Assembly (NCBI GenBank): GCA_944326855.1
Contig: CALVFO010000021.1
Coordinates: forward strand, 1-61,668
Direction: 5' to 3'
DNA length: 61,668 bases
Source: an uncultured Alistipes sp.
Lineage (GTDB): Bacteria; Bacteroidota; Bacteroidia; Bacteroidales; Rikenellaceae
In this document: one piece after another, positions 61,341 to 61,668 of the stretch
Numbering within the stretch: the first letter of the stretch is position 1
Layout of the letters: each line of letters opens with the position of its first letter
Translations under genes and position numbers: made by a program
The notes under the pieces: generated by a model
Seen by the model: only the letters and a program-made list of their open reading frames with translations
Databases searched by the model: none
Told to the model about the DNA's origin: nothing

Positions 61341-61435
61341 CGGCATGAATCCGAAACGGATTTTTCACGACCGGGCCCCAATCCGAGACGGACTTCTCAC
61401 AGCCGGGCCCCAATCCGAGACGGTTTTTTCCCAAA
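61341..61435. repeat. Three ~32-bp tandem repeats
   Basis: Units start at 61341, 61372 and 61404 and share CGGGCCCCAATCCGAGACGG (less exact in the first) followed by a T-rich end. They lie just before the terminator of the glycogen gene. Confidence 0.8.
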
Positions 61436-61447
61436 AAGTATGACTTC

Positions 61448-61480
61448 AAAACATGACCCTACAAAGGGTCATGTTTTTTT
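61448..61480 (+). terminator. Terminator of the glycogen enzyme gene
   Basis: AAAACATGACCCT, loop ACAA, AGGGTCATGTTTT then further Ts: a strong intrinsic terminator, about 295 bp after the stop codon. Confidence 0.9.
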
Positions 61481-61668
61481 ATTAACAAAAAAATAATGAT
61501 TTTTCAAAAGATTTTCATTTGCACAAACAACTGATAATCATACATATACAATCTCGCTCCCACCCCTATAAACCTCTTGGGTCTCCCAGAATCAGGCCCT
61601 CTTTCCCCCAAAAACCGCCAGAAAACCCAATAAAGCCATGATTCACAAACGATTAATCAACCAAGCAT
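61481..61668. other. AT-rich right end, no feature recognised
   Basis: 188 bp beginning with an A/T-rich stretch and continuing into ordinary sequence. No promoter box or coding frame could be supported before the window ends. Confidence 0.4.

Larger units (their letters stand above)
61154..61447. other. Intergenic tail with short tandem repeats, no supported gene
   Basis: About 290 bp between the fusion gene and its terminator. Small minus-strand frames here follow the repeats and are not credible. Confidence 0.55.

Overview
The window is chromosomal DNA of a GC-rich member of the Bacteroidales (Bacteroidetes), probably from an intestinal glycan degrader. Evidence for the phylum: most transcription units with a recognisable promoter carry the Bacteroidetes -7 box TAnnTTTG (often with TTG or TTTG about 20 bp upstream), ribosome binding sites of the Shine-Dalgarno type are absent, and DUF4251 and DUF4493 proteins, a TonB receptor with a carboxypeptidase-regulatory domain and a fused glycogen synthase/phosphorylase are present. 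The family could be Rikenellaceae-like, but the sequence read by eye does not settle genus or species.

Layout. 1-3400: an RHS/YD-repeat fragment at the left edge, tRNA-Ser(GCT), prs, the GTPase engB and an OsmC-family protein. 3410-7879: three tandem GH29 alpha-L-fucosidase paralogues, the third with altered active-site residues. 8222-14511: a six-gene operon with a TolC-type outer membrane channel, a periplasmic adaptor, a MacB-type ATPase and permease, and a LytS/LytTR two-component system. 14956-17267: a phage-like lysis cassette (small unknown protein, one-TM coiled-coil protein, GH108 endolysin, and a lipoprotein with a C-terminal TM segment that has the architecture of a unimolecular spanin). 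17421-19503: an FKBP isomerase and a UroD/MtaA-like protein.

19758-41254 is the core of the window. A divergent GH2 enzyme faces a 17.6-kb co-directional array of three GH106 alpha-L-rhamnosidases and six GH28 proteins (five full-length, one truncated and lacking the catalytic aspartates). GH106 plus GH28 is the pair expected for stepwise removal of rhamnose and galacturonate from rhamnogalacturonan-I-type pectin. The array has no SusC/SusD pair, no regulator and no transporter, and its GH106 enzymes carry Tat-type leaders whereas the GH28 enzymes carry Sec leaders.

41831-61153: an MFS sugar porter, a CcsA-type cytochrome c assembly protein without ResB, L-fucose isomerase (linking metabolically to the fucosidases), a His-rich small membrane protein with a CxxC-plug TonB receptor (candidate metal uptake), a DUF4251 protein, a DUF4493 lipoprotein, PEP carboxykinase, VanZ, HemW, and the glycogen synthase/phosphorylase fusion. 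The last 500 bases hold short tandem repeats and a terminator.

All calls rest on reading the sequence and recalled family motifs; no database search was run.
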